Shown piece after piece: positions 1 through 5,861 of a stretch of DNA of 7,798 nt. The stretch covers positions 1 through 7,798 of the forward strand of contig JAGAKC010000436.1 in the NCBI GenBank assembly GCA_017848155.1. Reading direction: 5' to 3'. The stretch is from Oscillospiraceae bacterium (GTDB lineage Bacteria > Bacillota > Clostridia > Oscillospirales > Ruminococcaceae). The notes beneath the pieces were generated by a model that saw only the letters and a list, made by a program, of their open reading frames with translations, made no database searches and was not told where the DNA came from. Each line of letters starts with the position of its first letter. The stretch's first letter is position 1. Made by a program: the position numbers and the translations under genes.

Positions 1-614
1 GCTATAACCCCTTTCCTGCAAGCAGCGGTCAGGAGGCTCTTGATATTCTGGAAACGGATCATATCGACCTTATCGTGCTCGACATAATGATGCCGGGAAT
101 GGACGGCTACAGCTTTCTCCGCACTCTCAGGGAAAGCGGCTCGGAAATACCCGTATTGATAATAACCGCACGTGACAGCGCAGAAGATGTGCGAAAAGCT
201 TTTACGCTGGGCACTGATGATTTTATGGTAAAGCCTGTTGACGAGATCGAAATGCTGCTCAGGATAAAGGCTCTTATGCGCCGTGCTAAGATATCTCATG
301 ACAAACGCCTGACTGTAGGAAGCACCTCACTGAATTATGACGCACTTTCTGTCGAGTTTGAAGGAGAAACCACGACGCTGCCCAAAAAAGAGTTTCAGAT
401 ACTTTTCAAGCTGCTGTCTTTCCCGGGAAAGACCTTTACCAGAGCAAATCTGATGGAGGAATTCTGGAGCCTTGACAGTGACAGCGAAATGCGAACGGTT
501 GATGTTCACATCAACCGACTGCGTGACCGTTTTCGTGATAATGAAGATTTCGAGATAGTTACTGTGCGTGGACTTGGCTACAAAGCGGTGATTAAAAGCA
601 GGAGCACCGTATAA
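1..614 (+). CDS. OmpR/PhoB-family response regulator (5' end cut off by window)
   Basis: DNA-binding response regulator of a two-component system, a cytoplasmic transcription factor activated by phosphorylation. The frame is open from base 3, and roughly the first 25 residues lie outside the window. In the receiver domain the phospho-acceptor Asp is at bases 81-83 in LIVLDIMMPGMDG, the conserved Thr is at 165-167 (LIITARD) and the conserved Lys at 231-233 (VKPVD). A C-terminal winged helix follows, with LPKKEFQILFKLL, the recognition helix RTVDVHINRLRDRF and the wing VRGLGYKA. All receiver residues visible here are intact. The stop codon overlaps the start of the downstream kinase by one base (TAATG), so the two are almost certainly co-translated cognate partners. 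A GTG at 75 is inside the receiver domain and is not a real start. Its target genes cannot be read from the sequence; the dockerin-protein gene just downstream is a candidate by position only. Confidence 0.95.
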   Translation, partial: YNPFPASSGQEALDILETDHIDLIVLDIMMPGMDGYSFLRTLRESGSEIPVLIITARDSAEDVRKAFTLGTDDFMVKPVDEIEMLLRIKALMRRAKISHDKRLTVGSTSLNYDALSVEFEGETTTLPKKEFQILFKLLSFPGKTFTRANLMEEFWSLDSDSEMRTVDVHINRLRDRFRDNEDFEIVTVRGLGYKAVIKSRSTV

Positions 615-1711
615 TGAAAACAGACCAAAAAAAGAAACACCGCACCAGCCGTGGACTGACACTGAAGCTTGCGTTGCTGGTGCTGATCCTTATCGCTGCG
701 GCGGAAGTGCTTACCTTTACTGCGACCATCATTATCGACATGGTAATGCAGGACGGCTCAAGCAATACGATCGTTGTATTGAGCTCGGTATTATGCAGTA
801 TCGTTATCGGCGGTCTGCTTTCTTTTCTCGTTGGTAATATAGTGCTGCGACCGCTGTCAAATCTCATCGCCGCCACAAGACGTGTGGCAAAGGGCGATTA
901 TACAGCACATCTCGACATGACATGGAATGAAAAGCATACCATAAAGGAGCTCAACCAGCTGATAAACAGCTTCAACGATATGACAGAGGAGCTGTCCGCA
1001 AATGAGATGTTCAAAAAAGACTTCATTGCGAATTTCTCGCACGAGTTCAAAACTCCGCTGGCATCGATATGCGGCTTTGCAAGACAGCTCCACGAAGGCG
1101 ACCTCACACCTGAACAGCAGAAGGAGTTTTCAAAGATAATCCTCGATGAGGCACAGTTCCTGTCGGCACTTTCTGCAAACACCCTGTTGCTGACCAATAT
1201 CGAAAATAAAGACATAGTGTCAGATAAGACAAGGTTTTCCCTTGATGAGCAATTGCGTACCTGTATGCTGAGATTGGAGCCGCAGTGGTCGGAAAAAGAT
1301 ATTGAGATAGATATGGATATGGACGAGGTGGAATATTTCTGGAACGAACAGCTGCTGGCACATGTCTGGAACAATCTTTTTGACAACGCAGTAAAGTTCA
1401 CACCGCAAAACGGAAGGATAAGCGTAAGCTGCCGCCGCGGAGGGGGATGTATAACTGTACGTGTGCGTGACAGCGGCATCGGCATCCCGCAGCAGGCGCT
1501 GCCGCATATATTTGAAAAGTTCTATCAGGCAGATACCTCTCACGCAACCAAAGGCACAGGATTAGGTCTTCCTCTCGCAAAAAGGATAATAGACCTGTGC
1601 GGCGGACGTATAAGTATTCACAGTACCGAAGGCAGCGGTACAGAATTCACCGTTATACTGTATGAGGATGAAAACCGCCCGGGAGAGGCGCTTAGATCAA
1701 AGCACCATTGA
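614..1711 (+). CDS. HAMP-type sensor histidine kinase with minimal extracellular loop
   Basis: Membrane sensor kinase (365 aa), partner of the response regulator it overlaps. Start ATG at 614 has AGGAG at 600-604, 9 bases upstream. Domain order: basic N-terminus (1-14), TM1 about 15-42, a loop of only about 10 residues, TM2 about 52-78, HAMP linker about 79-131, and a dimerisation/phospho-acceptor domain with H-box FIANFSHEFKTPLAS, phospho-acceptor His143. The HATPase domain follows, with N-box WNNLFDNAVKF (about 252-262), G1 DSGIGIP (286-292), F-box FEKFYQ (300-305) and G2 GTGLGL (314-319). All catalytic motifs are intact, so it should be an active kinase. The very short outer loop puts it with kinases that sense within the membrane or through a partner protein instead of through an extracellular ligand domain. 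LiaS-type kinases are a familiar example; no LiaF- or ABC-type partner is visible in this window. Confidence 0.96.
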   Translation: MKTDQKKKHRTSRGLTLKLALLVLILIAAAEVLTFTATIIIDMVMQDGSSNTIVVLSSVLCSIVIGGLLSFLVGNIVLRPLSNLIAATRRVAKGDYTAHLDMTWNEKHTIKELNQLINSFNDMTEELSANEMFKKDFIANFSHEFKTPLASICGFARQLHEGDLTPEQQKEFSKIILDEAQFLSALSANTLLLTNIENKDIVSDKTRFSLDEQLRTCMLRLEPQWSEKDIEIDMDMDEVEYFWNEQLLAHVWNNLFDNAVKFTPQNGRISVSCRRGGGCITVRVRDSGIGIPQQALPHIFEKFYQADTSHATKGTGLGLPLAKRIIDLCGGRISIHSTEGSGTEFTVILYEDENRPGEALRSKHH

Positions 1712-1736
1712 CGAGCGGCAAAAAACATTGTATAAT
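1708..1736 (+). promoter_or_regulatory. Predicted sigma-A promoter for the dockerin-protein gene
   Basis: The -35 hexamer TTGACG (1708-1713) matches the consensus TTGACA at 5 of 6 positions. A 17-bp spacer follows, then the perfect -10 hexamer TATAAT (1731-1736). Transcription should start near 1743, giving a 5' UTR of about 37 bases. The -35 box overlaps the TGA stop of the histidine kinase (1709-1711), so the gene has its own promoter although it follows the kinase closely. There is no terminator between the two genes, so read-through from the two-component operon is also possible. Confidence 0.8.
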
Positions 1737-1749
1737 ATAAGATGACCCT

Positions 1750-1763
1750 GCGGAGATATCCGC
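1750..1763 (+). promoter_or_regulatory. Small 5'-UTR hairpin upstream of the dockerin-gene RBS
   Basis: GCGGA (1750-1754) and TCCGC (1759-1763) form a perfect 5-bp, GC-rich stem around a GATA loop. It lies near the predicted transcript 5' end and ends 6 bases before the GGAGG ribosome binding site at 1770-1774. No U-tract follows, so it is not a terminator. A role in mRNA 5'-end stability or RBS exposure is plausible but unproven, and a 5-bp stem can occur by chance. Confidence 0.4.
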
Positions 1764-1779
1764 TTTTACGGAGGTATAT

Positions 1780-3186
1780 ATGAAACTATTAAAACGTCTG
1801 GCGGCTGCGGCTGCAGCTGCTATGATCGCATTGTGCACCTGCACGGCAGCCTTTGCCGACAGCAGCACTACAAACGGTCAGGATACTATAACCGAAAATT
1901 TCGAACAGACTGTTGCAACTCCCAAAGCAAACGTAAAGCCCGGCGAGTATGAAAGCACAAAATATGTATCGCTCAGCTGCAGCACTCCAGGTGCGAGGAT
2001 ATTCTACACCACAGACGGAAGCTATCCCACCGTGCACAGCACAGAATACAAGAAGCCTATACGCATCAAGGGCGTGGCAGGCGAAACAGTGTTTACCGAG
2101 ATACGTGCCGTTGCTGTTAAAACAGGCTACAACGACAGTGATCTGTTTGAGGGTGAATATCTTATAACCATGCCTGCTCCCAAGGAAGTTATATACATGG
2201 AACTGTATAGAGCGCCCACAAAGACCGTGTACAAAAAGGGAGAAGAATTTGATGTAACCGGCGGAATGCTGCTCGTAACATATAAGGACCACACCTTCGG
2301 CAAGGTGTCAATGACAACGAAAATGACATCGGGCTTCAACACGAACACTGCGGGTCAGAAAACGATAACCGTCACATATAAGGGTTTTACCGACGAATTT
2401 ATCATTACGGTGCGCCCCTCCAAGAATCCTGCAGTAGAGGACGATCCGATCGATCCTGAGGATATCTTCAAGGATGACAAAGTAGATGCAGACACCCTGC
2501 CGCAGATACCGGGCAAGTCTTGTCAGGGATGGAGCGAGATAAAAGACTATTTTGCCGAAAAGAAGAACGGATCGGGCGTAACGATATCGCTCAACGGAGC
2601 TACCAATGTTCCTGCGAGCGTCATACGTGCCGCTGCCAAAAAGAAGCTGGTGCTGACACTGGTCATCGACGATGAGATGTCATGGCGACTCAGCACAAAG
2701 AAGCTCGATACATCCACCATTACTCAGGCAGGCTACGGTATAAGGACAGGCGGCATATATATCCCCAAGCCCTACACAAAGGATATAGGCGGAGAAATTG
2801 TGCACACCATGCATTTCAACAGTGATAACAAACACTCGGCTAGCTTTACTTTTACGACTGACAGAGCATACAGCGGCAGCTTTGCAAGTCTTTTCAAATA
2901 TGACAGTGCCACACGCACCGCAACGCTCGTGGATTGTGTAAGGGTAAACTCGACAGGAAAGGCTGTATTCACACCACAGACCAGCGGAGATCACTTTATC
3001 ATCATCGATAACGAGAGCAAGATAAAGGGTGATTTTGATAACAATCTCATTCTGAACGGACATGATTTCAATACATTACAGAAAATGATAATGATGGGTG
3101 AGGACAGCTTGTATAAAGCGGATATAAATGCCGACGGATCAGTCGACTCCAGAGATATCGCTGAGCTGTACAGACGCATATATTGA
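1780..3186 (+). CDS. Secreted multimodular dockerin type I protein, no catalytic module recognised
   Basis: Exported 468-aa protein expected to dock onto a cohesin at the cell surface or in a cellulosome. ATG 1780 has GGAGG at 1770-1774. Modules in order: signal peptide 1-26 (basic MKLLKR, poly-Ala core, AFA before D27); chitobiase/hexosaminidase C-terminal-like module about 48-130 (IFYTTDGSYPT, TEIRAVAVKTGY); group-3 bacterial Ig-like module about 137-212 (TVYKKGEEFDVTGGMLLVTY, AGQKTITVTYKG); acidic Asp/Glu/Pro linker about 213-245; beta-rich module about 248-411 (GWSEI, VPASVIRAAAKKK, FTPQTSGDHFIIID), resembling modules I recall from other ruminococcal surface proteins; dockerin about 415-468. 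Dockerin repeat 2 is canonical (D448, N450, D452, G453, D456, D459). Repeat 1 (D418, D420, N422, N426, D429) has Leu423 where Gly is usual. No glycoside hydrolase, esterase or protease signature is visible. A structural, binding or adhesion role is inferred, but the 248-411 module could hide another function. Confidence 0.9.
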   Translation: MKLLKRLAAAAAAAMIALCTCTAAFADSSTTNGQDTITENFEQTVATPKANVKPGEYESTKYVSLSCSTPGARIFYTTDGSYPTVHSTEYKKPIRIKGVAGETVFTEIRAVAVKTGYNDSDLFEGEYLITMPAPKEVIYMELYRAPTKTVYKKGEEFDVTGGMLLVTYKDHTFGKVSMTTKMTSGFNTNTAGQKTITVTYKGFTDEFIITVRPSKNPAVEDDPIDPEDIFKDDKVDADTLPQIPGKSCQGWSEIKDYFAEKKNGSGVTISLNGATNVPASVIRAAAKKKLVLTLVIDDEMSWRLSTKKLDTSTITQAGYGIRTGGIYIPKPYTKDIGGEIVHTMHFNSDNKHSASFTFTTDRAYSGSFASLFKYDSATRTATLVDCVRVNSTGKAVFTPQTSGDHFIIIDNESKIKGDFDNNLILNGHDFNTLQKMIMMGEDSLYKADINADGSVDSRDIAELYRRIY

Positions 3187-3192
3187 TCTCAC

Positions 3193-3196
3193 GGAG
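3193..3196 (+). promoter_or_regulatory. Ribosome binding site fixing the start of the FTR-like gene
   Basis: GGAG at 3193-3196 lies 9 bases before ATG 3206 and after the dockerin-gene stop. It supports the 73-aa protein over a longer in-frame reading from 3128, which would overlap the dockerin coding sequence by 59 bases and add 26 residues with no family resemblance. Confidence 0.65.
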
Positions 3197-3205
3197 CCAT
3201 ATTAT

Positions 3206-3427
3206 ATGAAAAAGAAGATTTCTCTCAATCCCGACGAGGAGATCGTAAGATCAGTTAGGGAAGGTCTAAAGCGTACAGGTGGCTACTGCCCATGTCGTAT
3301 AGGACGAAATGAAGATAACAAATGCATATGTCGTGAGTTCAAAGAACAAATGCAGGACCCCGACTTTGAGGGTTTCTGTCACTGTATGCTGTACTACGCA
3401 GAAAACGATATAGCGAAAGGAAGTTGA
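3206..3427 (+). CDS. Ferredoxin:thioredoxin reductase catalytic (beta) subunit-like Fe-S protein
   Basis: Small cytoplasmic [4Fe-4S] disulfide reductase (73 aa) predicted to take electrons from reduced ferredoxin and reduce a thioredoxin disulfide. It shows the family's three Cys-X-Cys pairs: CPC (28-30), CIC (40-42) and CHC (58-60). The tail CHCMLYYAENDIAKG closely resembles the CHC tail of plant FTR-beta. By analogy with the plant enzyme, C28, C40, C42 and C58 would bind the cluster and C30-C60 would form the redox-active disulfide. The intervals are CPC-X9-CIC-X15-CHC, whereas the plant/cyanobacterial form is CPC-X16-CPC-X8-CHC, although the first-to-last Cys distance of 32 is the same. 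No FTR alpha (variable) subunit is encoded here. The gene starts 19 bases after the dockerin gene and ends 3 bases before the thioredoxin gene, which makes that thioredoxin its likely substrate. The exact electron donor is inferred. Confidence 0.88.
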   Translation: MKKKISLNPDEEIVRSVREGLKRTGGYCPCRIGRNEDNKCICREFKEQMQDPDFEGFCHCMLYYAENDIAKGS

Positions 3428-3430
3428 ACG

Positions 3431-3742
3431 ATGGCGGAGATCACACTTACATCCGAGAATTTTCGTAAAGAAGTAATAGAGAGCGACAAGACTGTGCTGG
3501 TAGATTTCTGGGCAAGCTGGTGCGCACCCTGCATGATGCTTTCACCTATTATTGCAGAGGTCGCTTCAGAAGCAGGCGATAATGTCGTGGTCGGCAAAGT
3601 CAATGTCGATGAACAGGAAAGTCTGGCTGCTGAATTCGGAATAAGCAGTATTCCTACTCTTCTCGTTTTCAGAAACGGAGAGATCGTAAATGCTTCGGTA
3701 GGTCTGAAAGCCAAGGAGCATATACTGGCAATGCTGAAATGA
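3431..3742 (+). CDS. trxA: Thioredoxin (WCAPC active site)
   Basis: Thioredoxin of 103 aa, a cytoplasmic dithiol carrier of normal family length. The active site is W30-C31-A-P-C34 in DFWASWCAPCMML, with the buried Asp at 25 (VDFW) and the cis-Pro at 75 (SIPTLLVF). The active site has Ala in place of the Gly of classical WCGPC and Met35 where many thioredoxins have Lys; neither change removes a catalytic cysteine. There is no signal peptide or membrane segment, so it acts inside the cell. ATG 3431 has an AAGGAAG ribosome binding site (3417-3423) inside the end of the FTR-like gene, and only 3 bases separate the genes, so the two are co-translated. No NADPH-thioredoxin reductase gene is nearby, which fits reduction by the adjacent ferredoxin-linked enzyme. 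It is the last gene before the convergent terminator. Confidence 0.95.
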   Translation: MAEITLTSENFRKEVIESDKTVLVDFWASWCAPCMMLSPIIAEVASEAGDNVVVGKVNVDEQESLAAEFGISSIPTLLVFRNGEIVNASVGLKAKEHILAMLK

Positions 3743-3783
3743 TACACCAAGATATGTATCAGAAAAACAAAGTTTCATATAAA

Positions 3784-3808
3784 AAAACGGCAGGATCACT
3801 GCCGTTTT
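3784..3808. terminator. Bidirectional intrinsic terminator between convergent operons
   Basis: CGGCAG (3788-3793) pairs with CTGCCG (3799-3804) around a GATCA loop. The flanking AAAA/TTTT can extend the stem to 10 bp (3784-3793 with 3799-3808). On the + strand the stem is followed by TTTTATATTTT, ending the thioredoxin transcript. On the - strand it is followed by seven T residues (complement of 3781-3787), ending the pilus operon, whose last stop codon lies at 3815-3817. One structure thus serves both operons. Confidence 0.92.
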
Positions 3809-3814
3809 ATATTT

Positions 3815-4258
3815 TCAGACCGTAGTATCGATATAAAATACTCTGATCTTTCGTTTACATTCCGTATCATGCTCTGCACACGTAAGCGATACAGTCATAT
3901 ACGTATCCGAAATGCTCCATGAAGCAATATATCGTTCACCATTGATCGTTTGGTATGACGCATGGCTTATCTCCTCCGAATATCCGACCGACACCTCTGT
4001 CGTGGAGCTTCGGTCGAGCAGTGCAATAAAATGCTCCGCCACGTCACTCGCATCAACAAACTGACGCACTGCGATGCTGCGTTCAGCTTCTGTCAGCAGC
4101 TGCTCTGCCGTATTTCTGCAGGTCATATCTGTAGTGTGATGCAGATATCCGATAAAGGATGGTATACCGATCACCGCAACGATAGATATAACTGCAAGCA
4201 CAATCAAAAGCTCGATAAGTGTAAAGCCACGTCGATCACTCCGAAAAGAATACCGCAC
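3815..4258 (-). CDS. Type IV pilin / GspG-like prepilin, last gene of the pilus operon
   Basis: Prepilin of 147 aa with a class III signal: an 11-residue basic leader ending RRG, cleavage before F12, then FTLIELLIVLAVISIVAVIG, with Glu16 at mature position +5. The N-terminal helix (about 12-38) is both membrane anchor and assembly spine. A variable globular domain of about 105 residues follows, with Cys47, Cys127 and Cys134; the last two could close a small C-terminal disulfide loop as in many pilins. The start is a GTG at 4258, chosen because AGGAGGT (complement of 4264-4270) lies 5 bases upstream and because it gives a normal leader. The start overlaps the end of the ATPase gene by 23 bases. 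It has the most classical pilin signature in the operon, so it could be the main structural subunit, but a GspG/GspH-like minor role is possible. Confidence 0.92.
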   Translation of the reverse strand: MRYSFRSDRRGFTLIELLIVLAVISIVAVIGIPSFIGYLHHTTDMTCRNTAEQLLTEAERSIAVRQFVDASDVAEHFIALLDRSSTTEVSVGYSEEISHASYQTINGERYIASWSISDTYMTVSLTCAEHDTECKRKIRVFYIDTTV

Positions 4259-5861
4259 GAAGCACCTCCTCAGGAGTAGTCAGTCCTTTTGCAACAAGCT
4301 CCACCGCACTTTGCCGTAAAGTTTTCATACCCTGCACACTGCACGCATATCTGCGGAGCTCACCTGTACTTTTTCGCTGTGCGATCATTTCTTTTACAGT
4401 ACTGTCGACTTCAAAAAGCTCATGTATAGCTATTCGACCTTTATATCCTGTATAATTACACAGGTGGCAGCCCTTTCCACGGCGGATGAATCTTATCTCA
4501 CGTCCTATTATCTCGCTTTCCTCCGATGTGGGAAAACACTCCTCCGCACATGCCGTGCATACCTTTCTGAGAAGTCGCTGAGCCACTGCACCGATAAGCG
4601 AGCCTGACACAAGATACGGTGCTATCCCCATATCCGTAAGCCTGTCAACAGATGCGACCGCATCGGTCGTATGAAGTGTCGACAGCACCAGATGACCCGT
4701 CATAGCCGCTCTTACAGCGATCTCTGCCGTTTCAGGATCACGGGTCTCACCGATCATTATGATATCCGGATCCTGCCGCAGTATAGCACGCAGACCCACA
4801 CCAAAATTCACTCCCGCATCATTTACAGCCGTCTGATTAACACGAGGAATCCTGCGCTCTACAGGCTCTTCTATCGTGCAGATATTGACAGGCTGTTTTG
4901 CAAGCTCCTCAAGTATAAGATATAATGTCGTAGACTTGCCGCTTCCTGTAGGACCCGTAAAATATATCATCCCATTCGGAGCCTTAAGTAATCTGCTCAG
5001 TCTTTTATATGCGGCTTCCTCCATACCGTAATATCCTGCATTATCTATCTCTGCTTCAAAGTCAAGAAAACGCAGTACCACTTTTTCGCCATATACCGTA
5101 GGCATTACAGATACACGAAGATTGACCGCCTCATTATCTCTAAGGAAAACTAAATTTCCATCCTGAGGGATCCTGTGCTCTGCAATATCCAGATCGGCCA
5201 TCACCTTGATACGTGCAACGATCATTGAATGTATCTCACCAGGCGCAGCCGCATAATCTGTCATGACACCGTCGACCCGCAGACGGATCACTGTTTCATC
5301 GCCGAAAGGCTCAATATGTATGTCGCTGGCACCGACCGAATAGCCATGATCCAGAACAGCATCTACCAGCTTTATCGCCGGTGCTTCACCACTGTCAGCA
5401 GTGACACCTGCTATTCTTGCCGCATTTCTCGCATCGATATCGGAATAATAATATGATATTCCCTCACGGATATACTTTCGTCCGCAAAGACAGACCCTAA
5501 GCGCAAGTCCCACGGTCTGCCTGATCTCCTCCAGTACATACAGCTCAAACGGATCGTATACTGCCAGCACAAGCTCCTGATTGCTTATCTCAAGCGGAAG
5601 CACACAATACTTTTCCAATACATTTCTCGGGAAAAGACGTACCACATCTATGTCGGCACGTGGCATCTCTCTTGCAAGAAGCCTGTAACCAAGCTTCTTT
5701 GACAGCGCATAATGAAGATCCTCCTCTTTTACGATGCGTCGGTTAATGATCTCCTGAAATACTGTGCACCTGCCTTCTGCATGATGCACTAACCAGTCAT
5801 AGTCCTCATCGGTCATCTCCCTCAACTGCATTACTGTCTGCTTCAATAAGCTGTTGCTCAT
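4236..5861 (-). CDS. pilB: Type IV pilus assembly / type II secretion ATPase (PilB/GspE family)
   Basis: Cytoplasmic hexameric ATPase (541 aa) that powers pilin polymerisation at the inner face of the membrane. An N-terminal MshEN/GspE-N-type region covers about 1-140, with GYRLLAREMPRADIDVVRLFP and VLPLEISNQELVLAVYDP. The catalytic core has an Arg-containing linker (DIHIEPFG, VIRLRVDGVM), Walker A GPTGSGKST (303-311), Asp box TIEEPVE (329-335), Walker B region DPDIIMIGETRDPETAE (364-380) and His box TGHLVLSTLHTTD (388-400). A zinc-type tetracysteine follows: C435-X2-C438, C465-X2-C468. The long N-terminus and the four Cys separate it from the retraction ATPase PilT. ATG 5861 is chosen over an ATG at 5900 because AGGAGG (complement of 5870-5875) lies 8 bases before it; the upstream start would place that site inside the gene. 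It overlaps the preceding prepilin gene by 56 bases. PilB and GspE cannot be separated by sequence alone; the operon points to a type IV pilus. Confidence 0.96.
   Translation of the reverse strand: MSNSLLKQTVMQLREMTDEDYDWLVHHAEGRCTVFQEIINRRIVKEEDLHYALSKKLGYRLLAREMPRADIDVVRLFPRNVLEKYCVLPLEISNQELVLAVYDPFELYVLEEIRQTVGLALRVCLCGRKYIREGISYYYSDIDARNAARIAGVTADSGEAPAIKLVDAVLDHGYSVGASDIHIEPFGDETVIRLRVDGVMTDYAAAPGEIHSMIVARIKVMADLDIAEHRIPQDGNLVFLRDNEAVNLRVSVMPTVYGEKVVLRFLDFEAEIDNAGYYGMEEAAYKRLSRLLKAPNGMIYFTGPTGSGKSTTLYLILEELAKQPVNICTIEEPVERRIPRVNQTAVNDAGVNFGVGLRAILRQDPDIIMIGETRDPETAEIAVRAAMTGHLVLSTLHTTDAVASVDRLTDMGIAPYLVSGSLIGAVAQRLLRKVCTACAEECFPTSEESEIIGREIRFIRRGKGCHLCNYTGYKGRIAIHELFEVDSTVKEMIAQRKSTGELRRYACSVQGMKTLRQSAVELVAKGLTTPEEVLRAVFFSE
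4264..4270 (-). promoter_or_regulatory. Ribosome binding site supporting the GTG start of the last pilin
   Basis: On the - strand this reads AGGAGGT, 5 bases before GTG 4258. It lies inside the 3' end of the ATPase gene. The site decides the start, since no ATG exists in a position that would give a prepilin leader. Confidence 0.8.

Noticed and set aside
898..1485. Long antisense open frame within the histidine kinase gene
   Set aside because: It is a shadow of a gene with fully intact kinase motifs, is serine-rich and shows no recognisable domain.
1825..1845. Possible lipoprotein signal in the dockerin protein (Cys19 or Cys21)
   Set aside because: Neither Cys is preceded by Gly, Ala or Ser at -1, and a standard AFA cleavage site follows at residue 26.
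1789..2292. Antisense open frame in the dockerin gene
   Set aside because: The + strand encodes a clear signal peptide and modules; the antisense product is Cys/aromatic-rich and has no plausible family.
3090..3125. Possible internal promoter (TATAAA-like) before the FTR-like gene
   Set aside because: TATAAA near 3111-3116 has no convincing -35 hexamer at proper spacing, and the match is weak inside coding sequence.
3128..3205. Longer N-terminus for the FTR-like protein starting at 3128
   Set aside because: It would read 59 bases of the dockerin coding region in another frame and add 26 residues unlike FTR; ATG 3206 has its own GGAG.
4236..5861. Retraction ATPase PilT as the identity of the ATPase
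   Set aside because: The long N-terminal domain and the C-X2-C...C-X2-C metal motif are PilB/GspE features.
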